From positions 1 through 6,509 of the forward strand of contig CABUTN010000064.1 in the NCBI GenBank assembly GCA_902494565.1: a stretch of 6,509 bases of DNA. Direction: 5' to 3'. Made by a program: the position numbers and the translations under genes. Origin of the DNA: an uncultured Collinsella sp. Lineage in GTDB: Bacteria > Actinomycetota > Coriobacteriia > Coriobacteriales > Coriobacteriaceae. Below, piece after piece: positions 1 to 5,720 of the stretch (positions are counted from its first letter, which is position 1; each line of letters starts with the position of its first letter). The notes below the pieces were generated by a model. It did not search any database and was not told the origin of the DNA. It worked only from the letters and a program-made list of their open reading frames with translations.

Positions 1-351
1 AAGGTTGACCGCTCCGCCGCATACGCCGCGCGCTGGGTCGCCAAGAACGTGGTCGCCGCCGGCCTGGCCGACCGCTGCGAAGTCGAGCTTGCCTACGCCA
101 TCGGCGTTTCCAAGCCCCTCTCAATCATGGTCGACACCTTCGGTACCGCACATGTTGCCGAGGACAAGATCGTTGAAGCCGTAGAGAAGACCTTCGACCT
201 GCGCCCGGGTGCTATCATCCGCGACCTAGACCTGCGTCGCCCCATCTTCGAAAAGACGGCAGCCTACGGTCACTTCGGCCGCGAAGACGCCGACTTCACC
301 TGGGAGAAGACCGACCGAGTCGAAGAACTCAAAGCAGCCTGCGGTCTGTAA
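1..351 (+). CDS. metK: S-adenosylmethionine synthetase, C-terminal part (5' end outside window)
   Basis: MetK makes S-adenosylmethionine from methionine and ATP in the cytoplasm, releasing phosphate and pyrophosphate. The reading frame is open from base 1 and gives the last 116 residues, ending in TAA at 349-351. It opens with KVDRSAAYAARW and continues with NVVAAGLADRCEVELAYAIG, then SIMVDTFGT and TAAYGHFGRE, all hallmark stretches of the family's C-terminal domain. By comparison with the remembered E. coli protein (384 residues), the first Lys aligns with active-site K269 and the Asp at the third codon with D271. That leaves 116 residues to the end there too, so the C-terminus is normal and full length. 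An internal ATG at position 49 is not the start, because family homology runs upstream of it to the window edge. A strong terminator follows, so the gene is not co-transcribed with the serine dehydratase. Identity is very secure. Confidence 0.97.
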   Translation, partial: KVDRSAAYAARWVAKNVVAAGLADRCEVELAYAIGVSKPLSIMVDTFGTAHVAEDKIVEAVEKTFDLRPGAIIRDLDLRRPIFEKTAAYGHFGREDADFTWEKTDRVEELKAACGL

Positions 352-388
352 GCTAACGAGAAAAGCCGCAGCCAAATAGCAACGCACC

Positions 389-426
389 AAAAGAAGTACC
401 GGTTCCAACCGGTACTTCTTTTTTAT
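389..426 (+). terminator. Rho-independent terminator after metK
   Basis: A perfect 14-bp inverted repeat pairs AAGAAGTACCGGTT (391-404) with AACCGGTACTTCTT (407-420). AA at 389-390 can also pair with TT at 421-422. The central CC and the bases next to it form the loop, and the right arm runs directly into a T-rich tail (TTCTTTTTTATTT, ending near 427). Stem plus U-tract is the classic intrinsic terminator layout, placed 37 bases after the metK stop. The matching A-run on the left arm means it could also act on transcripts from the opposite strand. Confidence 0.93.
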
Positions 427-519
427 TTAACCGGTGATGAAGATGAGCCACCGCGGGACATGGAATAGGTCACCAGCCAATGAATTTTGGAGCACACGCG
501 CCTCTACCATGTATCCTTA

Positions 520-640
520 GTTCCGAGGGCTTTGGTATTTGGTCGGTCGCGAGTTCCGCACGAGCCGGAGAGCACTTAATGTGCTCTCCGTGCGAGCAGG
601 ACTGCCCGAGCAGGCGACCAAATACCAAAGCCCTCGGAAC
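520..640. repeat. Nested palindrome with perfect 26-nt inverted arms upstream of sdaA
   Basis: The left arm at 520-545 begins GTTCCGAGGGCTTTGG. The right arm at 615-640 ends CCAAAGCCCTCGGAAC. The two are exact reverse complements over 26 nt. The 69-nt centre contains a second hairpin, CGGAGAGCAC (566-575), loop TTAAT (576-580), GTGCTCTCCG (581-590), and an 8-base direct repeat CGAGCAGG at 593-600 and 607-614. No T-run follows, so this is not an ordinary terminator. The sdaA ribosome site starts 12 bases after the right arm, so if transcription starts upstream the RNA leader would fold into a very long stem next to the translation start. It could be a cis-acting leader structure, an RNase III target or a small non-autonomous repeat. 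I see no target-site duplication. The structure is certain and its function is unknown. Confidence 0.9.
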
Positions 641-663
641 GACGGGACAAAGAAGGAGCACCC

Positions 664-2271
664 ATGGCAGGCAAGCCGCAAACACTAGCTACGACCTCGG
701 CATTCGAGATCTTGGGCCCCGTCATGGTCGGCCCCAGCTCATCGCATACCGCCGGCGCCCTGCGCTGCGCCCAAGTTGCCGCCAGCCTGCTGGAAGGCCG
801 CATCACCAAAGTCACCTTTGGCCTGTGGAACTCCTTCGTCCACACCTACCGCGGCCACGGCACCGACCGCGCGCTCGTCGCAGGCATCCTGGGCCTCGAC
901 ACCGATGACGAGAACATCAAGCAGGCCTTCGACCTCGCACGCGAGCAGGGCCTCGAATATCACTTTGACATCAAGGGCGACGACGCCTCCATCCACCCCA
1001 ATACCGTCGACATCGACATGGTCGATGACACGGGCGCCACGGCACAGGTCCGCGGTGAAAGCCTTGGCGGCGGCAAGATGCGCATCAGCCGCATTAACGG
1101 CGTCGGCGTCGACATCTCGGGCATGTATTCCACGCTCTTCGTGGCACACAAGGACGTCCCCGGTGTACTCGCCGCGCTCACCAACCTGCTCGCCTACGCC
1201 CACGTAAACATCGCTTTCTGCCGCACCTACCGCACCGAAGTGGGCGGCCAGGCCTACTCCGTCTTTGAGACCGACGGCGCGCCCGACGACACCGTCGTCC
1301 CCATGCTGCGCAAGCTCGACAATGTCGATTACGCGACCTTTATCGAGCTCCCCGGTTCTGCCTCGTCGCTCTCTCCCGGCGTCTCGGCCAAGGAGATCTT
1401 CGACGACGGCGAGCAGCTGCTCGATGCGTGTGCCGAGCTCGGCCTGAATATCGGCGCCGTTATGGCCGTGCGCGAGGCGCGTCTGACCGGTGAGGCGCAC
1501 GCCGTCGCCGCCATGCGCCGCGTACTCGACGTCATGCGCGAGGAGACCACAACCCCCATCGTCAATCCGCAGCGCTCGCTCGGCGGGCTTATCGGCGGCG
1601 AGGCCAAACTCGTCGATGCCACCAGCCGCAACGATTTGAGTGCAAGCCTGATGGGCCCCGTTCAGACCGATGCCGTGGCCCGCGCGATGGCCGTGCTCGA
1701 GCGCTCCGCTACCATGGGCGTGATCGTCGCCGCCCCCACGGCAGGCTCCGCGGGTGTCGTGCCCGGCTGCGTGCTGGCGCTCGCCGATCACCTTCAGCTC
1801 GACGACGAGCAGGTCATGGACGCGCTCTACTGCGCAGCCGCCATCGGCCTCAACCTCACCACGAGCGCCTGCGTCGCCGGCGCCGAGGGCGGCTGCCAGG
1901 CCGAGGTGGGAAGCGCCGCTGCCATGGCAGCCGCCGCGCTGGTGCAGATGCTCGGCGGCACGCCCGAGCAGGCGCTCGACGCCAGTTCCATCGCGCTGAG
2001 TAACCTGCTGGGCCTCGTTTGTGACCCCGTCGGTGGCCTCGTGGAGGTGCCCTGCCAAAACCGCAACGCCATAGGCGTGGCAGCGGCCTTTAGCTCGGCA
2101 CAACTCGCCCTCGCAGGCATTAAGAGCCTGGTTCCGTTTGACCAGATGGCACATGTCATGCTCTCGGTGGGTCACGCGTTGCCGGCCACGCTGCGCGAGA
2201 CGGCAAAGGGCGGCATCGCGCAGGCTCCGGCCGCACTTTCGGCCTGTGCAAAATGCGGTGTGTGCGGATAA
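664..2271 (+). CDS. sdaA: L-serine dehydratase (iron-sulfur type), fused beta-alpha single chain
   Basis: The enzyme deaminates L-serine to pyruvate and ammonia using a [4Fe-4S] cluster, in the cytoplasm. The 535-residue chain begins with the beta half: the hallmark GPVMVGPSSSHTAGALRCA lies at about residues 18-36, and an ACT domain (HKDVPGVLAALTNLL, then AYSVFETDG) at about 155-230. The alpha half follows a short linker near 231-241, with GGLIGGEAK (307-315), APTAGSAGVVPGC (357-369), GAEGGCQAEVGSAAAM (406-421) and CDPVGGLVEVPCQNRNA (453-469). Likely cluster ligands are C411, C453 and C464, whose 42/11 spacing matches the three ligands I recall from the Legionella enzyme. The C-terminal tail has three further cysteines (C528, C531, C534). 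In Bacillus subtilis the two halves are separate proteins (SdaAB and SdaAA, roughly 220 and 300 residues), so this is a full-length fusion. The start is set by AAGGAG at 653-658, five bases before the ATG. It appears monocistronic. Confidence 0.96.
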   Translation: MAGKPQTLATTSAFEILGPVMVGPSSSHTAGALRCAQVAASLLEGRITKVTFGLWNSFVHTYRGHGTDRALVAGILGLDTDDENIKQAFDLAREQGLEYHFDIKGDDASIHPNTVDIDMVDDTGATAQVRGESLGGGKMRISRINGVGVDISGMYSTLFVAHKDVPGVLAALTNLLAYAHVNIAFCRTYRTEVGGQAYSVFETDGAPDDTVVPMLRKLDNVDYATFIELPGSASSLSPGVSAKEIFDDGEQLLDACAELGLNIGAVMAVREARLTGEAHAVAAMRRVLDVMREETTTPIVNPQRSLGGLIGGEAKLVDATSRNDLSASLMGPVQTDAVARAMAVLERSATMGVIVAAPTAGSAGVVPGCVLALADHLQLDDEQVMDALYCAAAIGLNLTTSACVAGAEGGCQAEVGSAAAMAAAALVQMLGGTPEQALDASSIALSNLLGLVCDPVGGLVEVPCQNRNAIGVAAAFSSAQLALAGIKSLVPFDQMAHVMLSVGHALPATLRETAKGGIAQAPAALSACAKCGVCG

Positions 2272-2285
2272 CGGCAAAGAATGAC

Positions 2286-2318
2286 TCAAAAGTGGGACAA
2301 ATGTCCCACCTCTTTTGA
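2286..2318 (+). terminator. Hairpin after sdaA, probable terminator
   Basis: Fifteen bases after the sdaA stop lies the palindrome GTGGGACAAATGTCCCAC (2292-2309), a 7-bp GC-rich stem with loop AAAT. The flanks TCAAAA (2286-2291) and TTTTGA (2313-2318) can extend the stem past a 3-base bulge (2310-2312). The T-run is only four bases long and falls within the pairing, so this is a weaker terminator than the metK one. It looks symmetrical enough to work in both directions. An operator role for the GTGGGACA half-sites cannot be excluded. Confidence 0.65.
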
Positions 2319-2333
2319 ATGCCACCGTTTCCG

Positions 2334-2363
2334 TACCACAAACAGCAGGGCAATCGCTATAAT
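2334..2363 (+). promoter_or_regulatory. Candidate promoter of the L,D-transpeptidase gene
   Basis: A perfect -10 hexamer TATAAT lies at 2358-2363, 57 bases upstream of the preferred start codon, in an otherwise GC-rich stretch. The -35 region 17-18 bases upstream (around 2334-2340, TACCACA) is a poor match to TTGACA, so activity may depend on an activator or be modest. The expected transcript start is near 2370, giving a leader of about 50 nt. Confidence 0.65.
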
Positions 2364-2404
2364 GCAAGCCCAGTAAAAACACGATGAGCCATAAGGCGAA
2401 ATTC

Positions 2405-2410
2405 GAAGGA
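2405..2410 (+). promoter_or_regulatory. Ribosome binding site that selects the start at 2421
   Basis: GAAGGA at 2405-2410 lies only one base before the ATG at 2412 but ten bases before the in-frame ATG at 2421. Normal spacing is about 5-10 bases, so 2421 is the better start. The longer reading would only add Met-His-Thr. Confidence 0.75.
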
Positions 2411-2420
2411 TATGCATACG

Positions 2421-4154
2421 ATGTCGCAAAACGATCGAACTCAACTGATTCCCGATCCGCAGCAGCCGAGCAGGCACACCGGCGGCGTTCAGTCACCGCG
2501 TCCTATCGCGCCGAGCCACGGTCAGCAGCGTGGTGCGGCAAACGCTTCCCAACGCCCGAACCAACAGCGACAGCAGCGTCAACAACGTCAGCAGCGCCAG
2601 GCAAACGGCAATGCGCCCAAGCAGCCCCCCACGCACGCTCGAGGCGATCGCGGCCCCGCACGCAAACCCGCCAAGAACAATAAGTCGGGCAAAAAGACGA
2701 CGCTCTTTGTCGTCCTGGGTCTTATCGCCATTGTCTATATCGTAGGCATCGTAGCGTTTTCGAAGGTAGCCTACCCCAACACCACCATCGCCGGCGTCGA
2801 CGTCTCGTTCTCCAACGCTTCGTCTGCCGCCACCAAGGTCAACTCGGCATGGAAGCACTATAAGCTCTCCGTGACAGGCGATGACTTTAGCTGGACCTAT
2901 CAGCCCGAGTCCGATGAACCCATCGTCGACGGAGAGGCTGCCGCAAAAGAGATCATCAGCCACAACGAAGCCTTTGTATGGCCGGTCCGCCTTGTGGAAT
3001 CCTTAAGCGGCAAAACCAAAACAACCGCTACCTCCAACGAAGTCGATCTTGATCAAGACGTCGACCTGTCCATGCTCTCCGACACCTTTGACCAAAAGAA
3101 GTTTGAGAAGGATCTGGGCGCCGCCATCGACGAGTTTAACGAGGGGCGTTCGGGCACGTTCGAGGCCAATAGCTCCTATGACGAGCAAGCGGGCAAGTTT
3201 ACCGTCGAGAAGGCGCGCTCCAACGAAAAACTCAACCGCGAGCATGTCATTAAGTATGCCGAGCTCGAGCTTGCCTCGCTAGCCGAGACCGTAGATCTTT
3301 CCAAGCTCGGCAACGATGCCTATGAGCCGCTCAATGGAACGCTGACTGATGATCAGATTCAGGCCGCATGCGATGCCGCCAACAACTTCCTGGGCGTCAA
3401 CGTGACCCTCAAGCTTAACGGCGAGGATGCCGGCAAGGTTGACGGCGCTTCCGTGTTGCAGTGGATCAGCTTTGCCGATCCGGCCAACCCCACGCTCGAT
3501 ACGTCGCAGATCAGCAGCTGGGCAGCCGAGCTCGCCAACGGCTTTAATACCGTGGGCTCCACTCGCTGGTGGACGCGCGCCGATGGCAAGCAGTGCGCCG
3601 TCGAAGGCGGTGACTTTGGTTGGTCCATCGACAGTAGCTCGCTCGCCAAGCAGGTCGAGGACGCCATTAACAACAAGCAGACCGGCGAAATCGAGATCAA
3701 GTACTCCCAGAAGGCCGACACCTTTACCGCAAAGGGAGAGCCCGACTGGAAGGCGTATATCGACGTCGACCTGTCCGAGCAGCACGCGCGCTACTATGAC
3801 GAGAGCGGCAATATCGTTTGGGAGGCCAACTTTATTTCCGGCAAACCGGGCGAAGACGCCACCCCCGAGGGCGTGTGGCAGATCAACAGCAACGACGGCG
3901 GCAGCACCCTGATCGGAGCCAAGGACCCCGAGACCGGTAAGCCCAAATACGAGAGTCCGGTGAGCTACTGGATGCCGTTTGAGGGCAACATGATCGGCTT
4001 CCACGATGCCACCTGGCAAAACGACAAGAGCTTCGATAACGCCGAGTCGTACAAGTGGTGCGGCAGCCACGGTTGCATCAACCTGCGACTGGCCGACGCC
4101 AAGGCACTTCACGACTGCATCAAAGTCGGCCTGTGCGTGGTTGTCCACTCGTAG
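2421..4154 (+). CDS. Membrane-anchored L,D-transpeptidase (YkuD family) with VanW/PG-binding-like domain
   Basis: The predicted role is cross-linking of peptidoglycan stem peptides (3-3 bonds) or attachment of other molecules to them, outside the membrane. The protein has 577 residues from the preferred start. Residues 1-92 are a polar cytoplasmic tail rich in Gln, Arg, Pro and Asn, including a QQR repeat at 48-59 and a basic KKNNKSGKK-like stretch before the membrane. Residues ~94-115 form one transmembrane helix (LFVVLGLIAIVYIVGIVAF). The extracellular part starts YPNTTIAGVDVSF, as in VanW/PG_binding_4-type proteins, and runs through a long alpha-beta region to GGDFGWSID (~396-404). The YkuD domain spans ~446-577: conserved His528 in GFHDATW and the SHGCINL motif with catalytic Cys552. 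Architecture resembles the Enterococcus faecium Ldt enzyme. It has its own promoter, and hairpins separate it from both neighbours. The family is very secure. The physiological acceptor is not visible from sequence. Confidence 0.93.
   Translation: MSQNDRTQLIPDPQQPSRHTGGVQSPRPIAPSHGQQRGAANASQRPNQQRQQRQQRQQRQANGNAPKQPPTHARGDRGPARKPAKNNKSGKKTTLFVVLGLIAIVYIVGIVAFSKVAYPNTTIAGVDVSFSNASSAATKVNSAWKHYKLSVTGDDFSWTYQPESDEPIVDGEAAAKEIISHNEAFVWPVRLVESLSGKTKTTATSNEVDLDQDVDLSMLSDTFDQKKFEKDLGAAIDEFNEGRSGTFEANSSYDEQAGKFTVEKARSNEKLNREHVIKYAELELASLAETVDLSKLGNDAYEPLNGTLTDDQIQAACDAANNFLGVNVTLKLNGEDAGKVDGASVLQWISFADPANPTLDTSQISSWAAELANGFNTVGSTRWWTRADGKQCAVEGGDFGWSIDSSSLAKQVEDAINNKQTGEIEIKYSQKADTFTAKGEPDWKAYIDVDLSEQHARYYDESGNIVWEANFISGKPGEDATPEGVWQINSNDGGSTLIGAKDPETGKPKYESPVSYWMPFEGNMIGFHDATWQNDKSFDNAESYKWCGSHGCINLRLADAKALHDCIKVGLCVVVHS
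2562..2597 (+). repeat. Four 9-bp tandem repeats coding Gln-Gln-Arg
   Basis: Four consecutive CARCARCGN units (CAACAGCGA, CAGCAGCGT, CAACAACGT, CAGCAGCGC) encode QQR four times in the cytoplasmic tail of the L,D-transpeptidase. Synonymous differences between units show they are not a very recent exact expansion, but copy number could still vary between strains. Confidence 0.9.
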
Positions 4155-4179
4155 TGCAACGCGCGCATTCCTACAACGT

Positions 4180-4208
4180 GGAACTGCTGCGACCAATCTA
4201 ACAGTTCC
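4180..4208. repeat. Short inverted repeat GGAACTG-N15-CAGTTCC
   Basis: GGAACTG (4180-4186) and CAGTTCC (4202-4208) are perfect 7-base inverted arms around a 15-base centre, in the gap between the L,D-transpeptidase and the adaptor gene. The size and spacing would suit a weak hairpin or a dimeric operator for the export operon. Seven-base arms can also occur by chance, so function is uncertain. Confidence 0.4.
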
Positions 4209-4223
4209 GAAAGAAACCGTCCC

Positions 4224-4251
4224 ATGCGCCCACCCCAACCGGTGGGCGCAT
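4224..4251 (+). terminator. GC-rich hairpin between ldt and the export operon, possible terminator
   Basis: ATGCGCCCACC (4224-4234) pairs perfectly with GGTGGGCGCAT (4241-4251) around a CCAACC loop, an 11-bp strong stem. The following bases (ATACTTATC) lack a real T-run, so termination may be partial. It may instead be a leader structure of the adaptor mRNA, whose start codon is 35 bases downstream. The stem also contains an in-frame ATG at 4224 for the adaptor frame, which is unlikely to be used. Confidence 0.55.
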
Positions 4252-4274
4252 ATACTTATCAAGGTACTTTCTAT

Positions 4275-4281
4275 AAAGGAG
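4275..4281 (+). promoter_or_regulatory. Strong ribosome binding site that selects the adaptor start at 4287
   Basis: AAAGGAG lies five bases before the ATG at 4287. The longer in-frame reading from ATG 4224 would place the start inside a stable hairpin with no ribosome site and would add 21 residues unlike the rest of the protein. The 4287 start is therefore preferred. Confidence 0.88.
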
Positions 4282-4286
4282 ACGCT

Positions 4287-5720
4287 ATGCCGAATGTCCC
4301 CACGACCACCCCGGGCCCGGATGATACCGAGCACACGCCCGAAGATGTCACCGAAACGATTCCTCTGGTTACAAACGTACATGCCGATAAGCAGAGCGGA
4401 CGCGCGAACGATACGGCCGAGATTTCCGATGAAGAGGCGTATGCCAAGCTCAAGGCAAAACGTGCCGAACGTCGACGTAAAAAGCTGATTCGACGCGGTA
4501 TTGCCGCCGGCGTCGTGGGTGCCATCGCGCTCATTGCCATTGTCGCAACCCTGGTTATCAATGCGCAGCCACAGGACGCTAGCGGGCCTGTGACCGACAT
4601 GGTGACCGAGGGCACGTTTACCACAACGGTCGAGGCAAAAGGCCAGCTCAAACCCATTTCGTCCTCAGTGGTCTCCCCTTCTGTCGATGGCACGATCGAT
4701 TCCATCAACGTGCAGGCAGGCCAATCCGTCAACGAGGGCGACGTGCTTATGACCATTAAAAACGACGAGCTCGATCGCAACGTTGCCGAGGCGCAGCGTG
4801 CAGTTGCAGCCGCTCAAGAAGACCTCGCCAACGCGCAGAAAGCCGCAACCGCAGCGCAGACCACCCCAACGACGGACGTCGATGGAGCTTCCGCAGCGGC
4901 TGGCGTCTCCGCCGCATCAGCGGACACGAACGCCGTATCGGCCGCGCAGCGCAGCCTAGCATCGGCCCAGGCAAACCTCGACCAGGCGAACGCCAAGGCC
5001 GCCAGTCGCACGGTCACGGCCCCGAGCTCGGGTAGCATCGTGGAGCTCAACGCCAAGGTGGGCGCTACGGTAACAGGCGGCATGATCATGGGCGAAAGCG
5101 ATACGAGCGGCGGCAAGCAGTGCATGCAGATCGCCGACCTATCCAAGATGAAGGTGACCGTGCAGGTGGGCGAAAAGGACATCGCCAAGATCGCCGTTGG
5201 GCAGAGCGCCAACGTCACGTATCCCGCGTTTCCCGATATCGTGAGCCAGGGCACCGTCACGGCTATCGCGTCGGTGGCAAACTCCGACGCCGTCAACGGC
5301 GGCGGCAGCGTGACCTTTAACGTCGACATTCTCATCGAGGCGCCCGACGCGCGCCTGAAGCCGGGCATGACGGCCGAGGTCTCGGTGGTGACCGAGCAGC
5401 TCGACGACGTGGTGATGGTGCCGACGATGGCGCTCATGACCGAAGACGGCGAACACTATTACGTCAACGTCGCAACCGATGACGAGGGCAAGCAAACCCA
5501 TCGCGTGAAGGTGACCGTCGTGACGCAAAACGACAACGAAGCCGTAGTCGGCAAGACACAGGTTAAGCGCGACGACCAGGGCAACGAGATCAACCCCAAC
5601 GTTCCGGTTACCAAGCTGCGCGATGGCGACACCCTCGTCATGGACACCGGAGCGGACGCAACGGCTGACGGCGGCTACGGTGCGGATTCGGGCAGTATGT
5701 CTGCCGACGAGGGCATGTAA
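4287..5720 (+). CDS. HlyD/MacA-type membrane-fusion (adaptor) subunit of an ABC exporter
   Basis: This is the extracytoplasmic adaptor that works with a MacB-like ABC transporter; the cargo is unknown. From the start at 4287 it has 477 residues. Residues 1-70 are a charged cytoplasmic segment ending in a basic run (RAERRRKKLIRR), and ~71-92 form a transmembrane helix. The barrel-sandwich (lipoyl-like) halves are at ~125-160 (PSVDGTIDSINVQAGQSVNEGDVL) and ~240-285 (TVTAPSSGSIVELNAKVGATV). Between them are two Ala/Gln-rich coiled-coil helices (~161-190 and ~213-239) separated by an Ala/Ser/Thr linker. A beta-barrel (~286-371, ending LKPGMTAEVSV) and a membrane-proximal domain (VPTMALMTEDGEHYYVNV) follow, then an Asp/Gly/Ser-rich tail. 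The stop overlaps the ATPase start by one base (TAATG), indicating one operon. Family is secure; naming it macA would imply a specific substrate, which the sequence does not show. Confidence 0.92.
   Translation: MPNVPTTTPGPDDTEHTPEDVTETIPLVTNVHADKQSGRANDTAEISDEEAYAKLKAKRAERRRKKLIRRGIAAGVVGAIALIAIVATLVINAQPQDASGPVTDMVTEGTFTTTVEAKGQLKPISSSVVSPSVDGTIDSINVQAGQSVNEGDVLMTIKNDELDRNVAEAQRAVAAAQEDLANAQKAATAAQTTPTTDVDGASAAAGVSAASADTNAVSAAQRSLASAQANLDQANAKAASRTVTAPSSGSIVELNAKVGATVTGGMIMGESDTSGGKQCMQIADLSKMKVTVQVGEKDIAKIAVGQSANVTYPAFPDIVSQGTVTAIASVANSDAVNGGGSVTFNVDILIEAPDARLKPGMTAEVSVVTEQLDDVVMVPTMALMTEDGEHYYVNVATDDEGKQTHRVKVTVVTQNDNEAVVGKTQVKRDDQGNEINPNVPVTKLRDGDTLVMDTGADATADGGYGADSGSMSADEGM

Larger units (their letters stand above)
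352..663. other. 312-bp intergenic region between metK and sdaA
   Basis: This stretch holds the metK terminator (389-426), about 90 bases with no recognisable feature (427-519), the nested palindrome (520-640) and the sdaA ribosome site AAGGAG (653-658). No small coding sequence is convincing: the frames that cross it have no good ribosome site and only stay open by running into sdaA in the wrong frame. The sdaA promoter must lie here, since a strong terminator sits upstream, but I cannot point to a clear -35/-10 pair. Confidence 0.8.

Noticed and set aside
487..517. Possible sdaA promoter (TTGGAG at 487-492, TATCCT at 512-517)
   Set aside because: Only 3/6 and 4/6 matches to consensus with a 19-base spacer; not better than chance hits in this gap.
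520..640. Reading the palindrome as an insertion sequence, CRISPR unit or standard terminator
   Set aside because: It has no transposase, no repeated spacer structure, no T-run and no visible target-site duplication. It is kept only as an unexplained inverted repeat.
480..908. 142-codon plus-strand frame running from the intergenic gap into sdaA
   Set aside because: It crosses the palindrome and enters sdaA in the wrong frame. The Arg/Pro/His-rich end is typical of frame-shifted GC-rich DNA, and there is no ribosome site.
739..2496. Long (585-codon) open frame on the minus strand opposite sdaA
   Set aside because: It mirrors sdaA codon structure in a GC-rich gene. Its translation is His/Gly/Val/Ala-rich with no recognisable domain, while the plus strand carries a complete well-known enzyme.
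4224..4286. Longer adaptor protein starting at ATG 4224
   Set aside because: That start lies inside a stable hairpin without a ribosome site, whereas ATG 4287 has AAAGGAG at ideal spacing.
3279..4382. 367-codon open frame on the minus strand opposite the L,D-transpeptidase
   Set aside because: Its composition is that of a shadow frame, it has no domain motifs, and it lies opposite an unambiguous YkuD protein with intact catalytic residues.
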